Assembly: GCA_023428515.1 (NCBI GenBank)
Contig: JAEYXI010000073.1
Coordinates: forward strand, 1 to 8,289
Origin: Pseudomonadota bacterium
Lineage (GTDB): Bacteria > Pseudomonadota > Alphaproteobacteria > Rhizobiales > Rhizobiaceae
Direction: 5' to 3'
Length of the DNA stretch: 8,289 bases
In this document: one piece after another, positions 6,323 through 8,289 of the stretch
Numbering within the stretch: position 1 is the first letter of the stretch
How the letters are laid out: every line of letters begins with the position of its first letter
Translations under genes and position numbers: made by a program
The notes under the pieces: model-generated
What the model saw: only the letters and a program-made list of their open reading frames with translations
What the model was told of the DNA's origin: nothing
The model's database searches: none

Positions 6323-6952
6323 TTAGCCCCTGGCGCCCGACAGCCAGTTGAAATGCACCTGGTAGCCGTCTCCATTGAGCAGCGAGACCGACTCGTAGAG
6401 CGGCAGGCCGACGACGTTGGTGTAGGATCCCACGAGCTTGACGACGAAGGTGCCGGCGAGGCCCTGTATCGCGTAGCCGCCCGCCTTGCCGCGCCATTCG
6501 CCCGAGGCGAGGTAGCTTTCGAGTTCGTCGCGCGCGATGCGCTTGAAGCGCACGCGCGATTCGACCAGCCGCTGGCGCACCTTGCCGGAGGGCGTGATCA
6601 GGCAGACGCAGGAATAGACGCGGTGGGTGCGGCCGGAGAGAAGCTGCAGCGTGTTCGACGCCTCATCGATCATCTCGGCCTTGGGCATGATGCGGCGGCC
6701 GAGCGCCACCACAGTGTCGGCGGCGAGCACGAAGCTTGGCTGGTAGTCGGCCTCGCTCTTCAGCGAAGCTAATGCCTTCTCGGCCTTCTCCTTGGCCAGC
6801 CGCTTGGCGAGCGAGCGCGGGTGCTCGGAACGCAGCGGCGTCTCGTCTATGTCGGCGGGCAGCAGCCGGTCGGGCTCGATGCCCGCCTGCTGCAGGAGCT
6901 CGATGCGGCGCGCTGACCCCGAGGCAAGCACAAGCTTCTGGAAAACGCTCAT
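6323..6952 (-). CDS. maf: Maf-family nucleoside triphosphate pyrophosphatase
   Basis: The 209-residue protein has the Maf hallmarks in order: [12 protein letters not shown] (9-20), DIDET (34-38), the conserved catalytic Asp D79 in [16 protein letters not shown] (106-114) and [16 protein letters not shown] (155-170), closing with [11 protein letters not shown] (175-185). The KAGGYAIQG form points to the dTTP/UTP pyrophosphatase (YhdE-like) branch rather than the m7GTP (YceF) branch. The enzyme hydrolyses non-canonical or excess nucleoside triphosphates to monophosphates in the cytoplasm; Maf has also been tied to septum inhibition in Bacillus. It follows infA after 40 bp and is probably co-transcribed with it and yacG. 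Confidence 0.94.
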   Translation of the reverse strand: MSVFQKLVLASGSARRIELLQQAGIEPDRLLPADIDETPLRSEHPRSLAKRLAKEKAEKALASLKSEADYQPSFVLAADTVVALGRRIMPKAEMIDEASNTLQLLSGRTHRVYSCVCLITPSGKVRQRLVESRVRFKRIARDELESYLASGEWRGKAGGYAIQGLAGTFVVKLVGSYTNVVGLPLYESVSLLNGDGYQVHFNWLSGARG

Positions 6953-6992
6953 CCGGAGTCCTGAACGGCTCTGGCGGCCCCCGCGGCCGTCC

Positions 6993-7211
6993 CTATTTGA
7001 AGCGGTAGGTGATGCGGCCCTTGGTGAGGTCGTAGGGGGTCATCTCGACCAGCACCTTGTCGCCCGTGAGGACGCGGATACGGTTCTTGCGCATGCGGCC
7101 CGCGGTGTGGGCGATGATCTCGTGCTCGTTTTCGAGCTTTACCCGGAACATCGCGTTGGGCAGCAGTTCGGTGACCGTTCCCGGGAACTCGAGGACTTCT
7201 TCCTTCGGCAT
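6993..7211 (-). CDS. infA: Translation initiation factor IF-1
   Basis: The 72-residue protein starts [19 protein letters not shown], has the central [25 protein letters not shown] and ends [18 protein letters not shown], a complete single OB (S1-like) fold of standard length. IF-1 binds the A site of the 30S subunit and works with IF-2 and IF-3 during initiation. An AGGTAGAG ribosome site lies directly before the ATG. A candidate promoter lies about 55 bp upstream, so infA may be expressed apart from the phosphatase gene, whose stop is 87 bp away. Confidence 0.97.
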   Translation of the reverse strand: MPKEEVLEFPGTVTELLPNAMFRVKLENEHEIIAHTAGRMRKNRIRVLTGDKVLVEMTPYDLTKGRITYRFK

Positions 7212-7266
7212 TCTCTACCTTTGGTTTGAATGGATTTCCGGAGCGCCGGCCCGGATTTGCGCGGAA

Positions 7267-7293
7267 CCTATATGATTGTCGCGCTTTTGTGAA
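7267..7293 (-). promoter_or_regulatory. Candidate promoter of infA-maf-yacG
   Basis: On the minus strand TTCACA (7293-7288) and TATAGG (7272-7267) are 15 bp apart, in the 87-bp gap before infA. Spacing is short and the boxes are imperfect, but a separate promoter for an essential factor would be expected here. Confidence 0.3.
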
Positions 7294-7298
7294 CACGC

Positions 7299-7757
7299 TT
7301 AATCAGCGCCGTTTTGGCGCAATTTTTCCCCGAAACGCTCCTCTATCCGCGTCTTCAGCCTGTCGCGCATGTCGCGATAGGCGGCGATCCTCTGCTCGCG
7401 CGACCCCTGGGTCGCGGTCGGATCGACCGTCGGCCAGTATTCGACCTCGACGGCCAGCGTGCGCGTCAATTCCAGCGCGGCGTGATGCGCCTCGGGCGCC
7501 AGCGTGACGATGAGGTCGAAATAATCGTCTTCGAGGTCGTCGAGGGTTTTGGGCGTCCGCTCGCCGAGATGAAGGCCCTCCTCGGCGAGGACCGCATCGA
7601 CGAACGGGTCGGGCGTGCCGACGTGGAGGCCGGCTGACGCCACGAAGACGGAGGAGGGCAGGATCCGCCGCGCCAGGCCTTCCGCAGTCGGCGAGCGGAC
7701 AGCATTCATGCGGCACATGAAGAGCACGGAGCGCGGAAGGGCAGGGGCCAGCATCAT
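7299..7757 (-). CDS. Low-molecular-weight phosphatase family protein (LMW-PTP/arsenate reductase-like fold)
   Basis: The 152-residue protein begins with [18 protein letters not shown]. The C-x5-R-S phosphate-binding loop is C15 to R21-S22, the catalytic signature of LMW protein tyrosine phosphatases and ArsC-type reductases. Asn18 in the loop is kept, but the second loop Cys common in LMW-PTPs is Val20. Other blocks are [15 protein letters not shown] (about 39-53) and, towards the end, [20 protein letters not shown] cytoplasmic phosphatase is likely, with substrate unknown. No further Cys is present, which argues against the multi-cysteine arsenate reductase mechanism. The ATG overlaps the stop of the UPF0262 gene by 4 bp; a second Met follows immediately. 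Its place among hisD, the UPF0262 gene and infA is, to my knowledge, a conserved alphaproteobacterial arrangement. Confidence 0.85.
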   Translation of the reverse strand: MMLAPALPRSVLFMCRMNAVRSPTAEGLARRILPSSVFVASAGLHVGTPDPFVDAVLAEEGLHLGERTPKTLDDLEDDYFDLIVTLAPEAHHAALELTRTLAVEVEYWPTVDPTATQGSREQRIAAYRDMRDRLKTRIEERFGEKLRQNGAD

Positions 7758-8239
7758 CCCCGCCAGTGCAGCACGCAGACCAGCGTGAACAGCCGCCGGG
7801 CGGTGCCGAAATCGATGTCGATCTTGCCCGACAGCCTGTCCTTCAGCGTCTGGGAACCTTCGTCGTGCAGGCCGCGCCGGCCCATGTCGATCGCCTCGAT
7901 CTGGGAAGGCGTCGAACTGCGGATCGCGTCGTAGTAGCTCTCGCAGATCATGTAGTAGTCCCGGACGATGCGCCGGAACGGCGTCAGCGACAGAATGTGG
8001 GTGACCACCTCATCGCCGTTCTCCCGCGCTATGGCGAAGACGAGCCTCGCCTCGACCAGCGACAGCTTTAGCCGGTAGGGGCCTTCGCCGGTGTCGTTGA
8101 CAGGGCAGAAGCTGTTCTCCTCGATGAGGTCGAAGATCGCCACCGCGCGCTCGTGCTCGACGTCGGGCGTCGAGCGGCCGATCGTGTCGTCGAGCTCGAC
8201 GTCGATCAGGCGCTGGCGCTGCGGGTCGGGGCCGGCCAT
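7754..8239 (-). CDS. UPF0262 family protein of unknown function
   Basis: The 161-residue protein reads [35 protein letters not shown] at its N-terminal side, then [39 protein letters not shown] and a C-terminal [12 protein letters not shown] segment. This is the full pattern I know as UPF0262, a family of about 160 residues found mainly in alphaproteobacteria. It has no signal peptide, no membrane segment and no known catalytic motif. It starts 3 bp after the hisD stop and overlaps the phosphatase gene by 4 bp, so the three form one transcription unit with histidine biosynthesis. Function is not known; coupling to hisD may be only for expression. Confidence 0.85.
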   Translation of the reverse strand: MAGPDPQRQRLIDVELDDTIGRSTPDVEHERAVAIFDLIEENSFCPVNDTGEGPYRLKLSLVEARLVFAIARENGDEVVTHILSLTPFRRIVRDYYMICESYYDAIRSSTPSQIEAIDMGRRGLHDEGSQTLKDRLSGKIDIDFGTARRLFTLVCVLHWRG

Positions 8240-8242
8240 GGG

Positions 8243-8289
8243 TCACATGTTGAGGCGTATGGCGACTGAGCGGCCATGCGCGTCGAGGC
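8243..8289 (-). CDS. hisD: Histidinol dehydrogenase, C-terminal end
   Basis: Only the last 14 codons and the stop are in the window, reading LDAHGRSVAIRLNM. The GLDAH-x3-(A/V)-x-IRL ending is typical of HisD, where the Glu-His around this tail helps bind substrate and zinc. HisD makes the last two oxidations of histidine synthesis. The stop is 3 bp from the UPF0262 start. The call rests on a short stretch plus gene order. Confidence 0.75.
   Translation of the reverse strand, partial: LDAHGRSVAIRLNM

Noticed and set aside
7306..7327. Hairpin GCGCC-GTTTT-GGCGC followed by AATTTTT on the plus strand, like a rho-independent terminator.
   Set aside because: It lies inside the 3' end of the phosphatase coding sequence, on the antisense strand, with no plus-strand gene before it. 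The stem is only 5 bp, so it is most likely coincidental, although stopping antisense transcripts cannot be excluded.

Overview
The window looks like a chromosomal segment of a high-GC alphaproteobacterium, most likely of the Hyphomicrobiales (Rhizobiales; a Phyllobacteriaceae/Mesorhizobium-like genome would fit). The basis is the minus-strand gene order hisD end, UPF0262 gene, low-molecular-weight phosphatase gene, infA, maf, yacG, tRNA-Phe, which I recall as a conserved block in that group, together with the protein sequences themselves. The taxonomic placement is inference, made without a database search.

Left part (1-4872): two divergent sets of genes for periplasmic redox enzymes share a promoter region of about 200 bp. 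Leftwards run a small monoheme cytochrome c and, overlapping it by 4 bp, the start of a Tat-exported flavoprotein of the flavocytochrome c sulfide dehydrogenase (FccAB/SoxEF) family, cut by the window edge. Rightwards runs a three-gene operon: a [2Fe-2S] subunit, a Tat-exported molybdopterin subunit of the xanthine dehydrogenase family (isoquinoline 1-oxidoreductase/periplasmic aldehyde dehydrogenase type), and a membrane-anchored triheme cytochrome c. The expected electron path is substrate to Mo cofactor, two Fe-S clusters, three hemes and then the respiratory chain. The intergenic region holds two inverted repeats and a perfect 8-bp direct repeat that look like regulator sites.

Middle part (4873-5748): a gene-poor stretch with signs of decay. 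It holds an open frame with no usable start directly after the triheme cytochrome and a minus-strand gene with a good ribosome binding site. Two apparent single-base deletions break that gene, so it reads as one protein only across three frames. Nothing else convincing is coded here.

Right part (5749-8289): the conserved minus-strand housekeeping block. It ends in a tRNA-Phe(GAA) gene with its own well-formed promoter. Upstream lie yacG (gyrase inhibitor/zinc ribbon), maf (nucleotide pyrophosphatase), infA (IF-1), a low-molecular-weight phosphatase, a UPF0262 protein and the last codons of hisD. The last three are tightly packed (3-bp gap, then 4-bp overlap) and probably co-transcribed, while infA seems to have its own promoter. 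The tRNA marks the border between the core block and the accessory redox region, which fits old integration next to the tRNA 3' end, but no attachment-site repeat is visible in the window.
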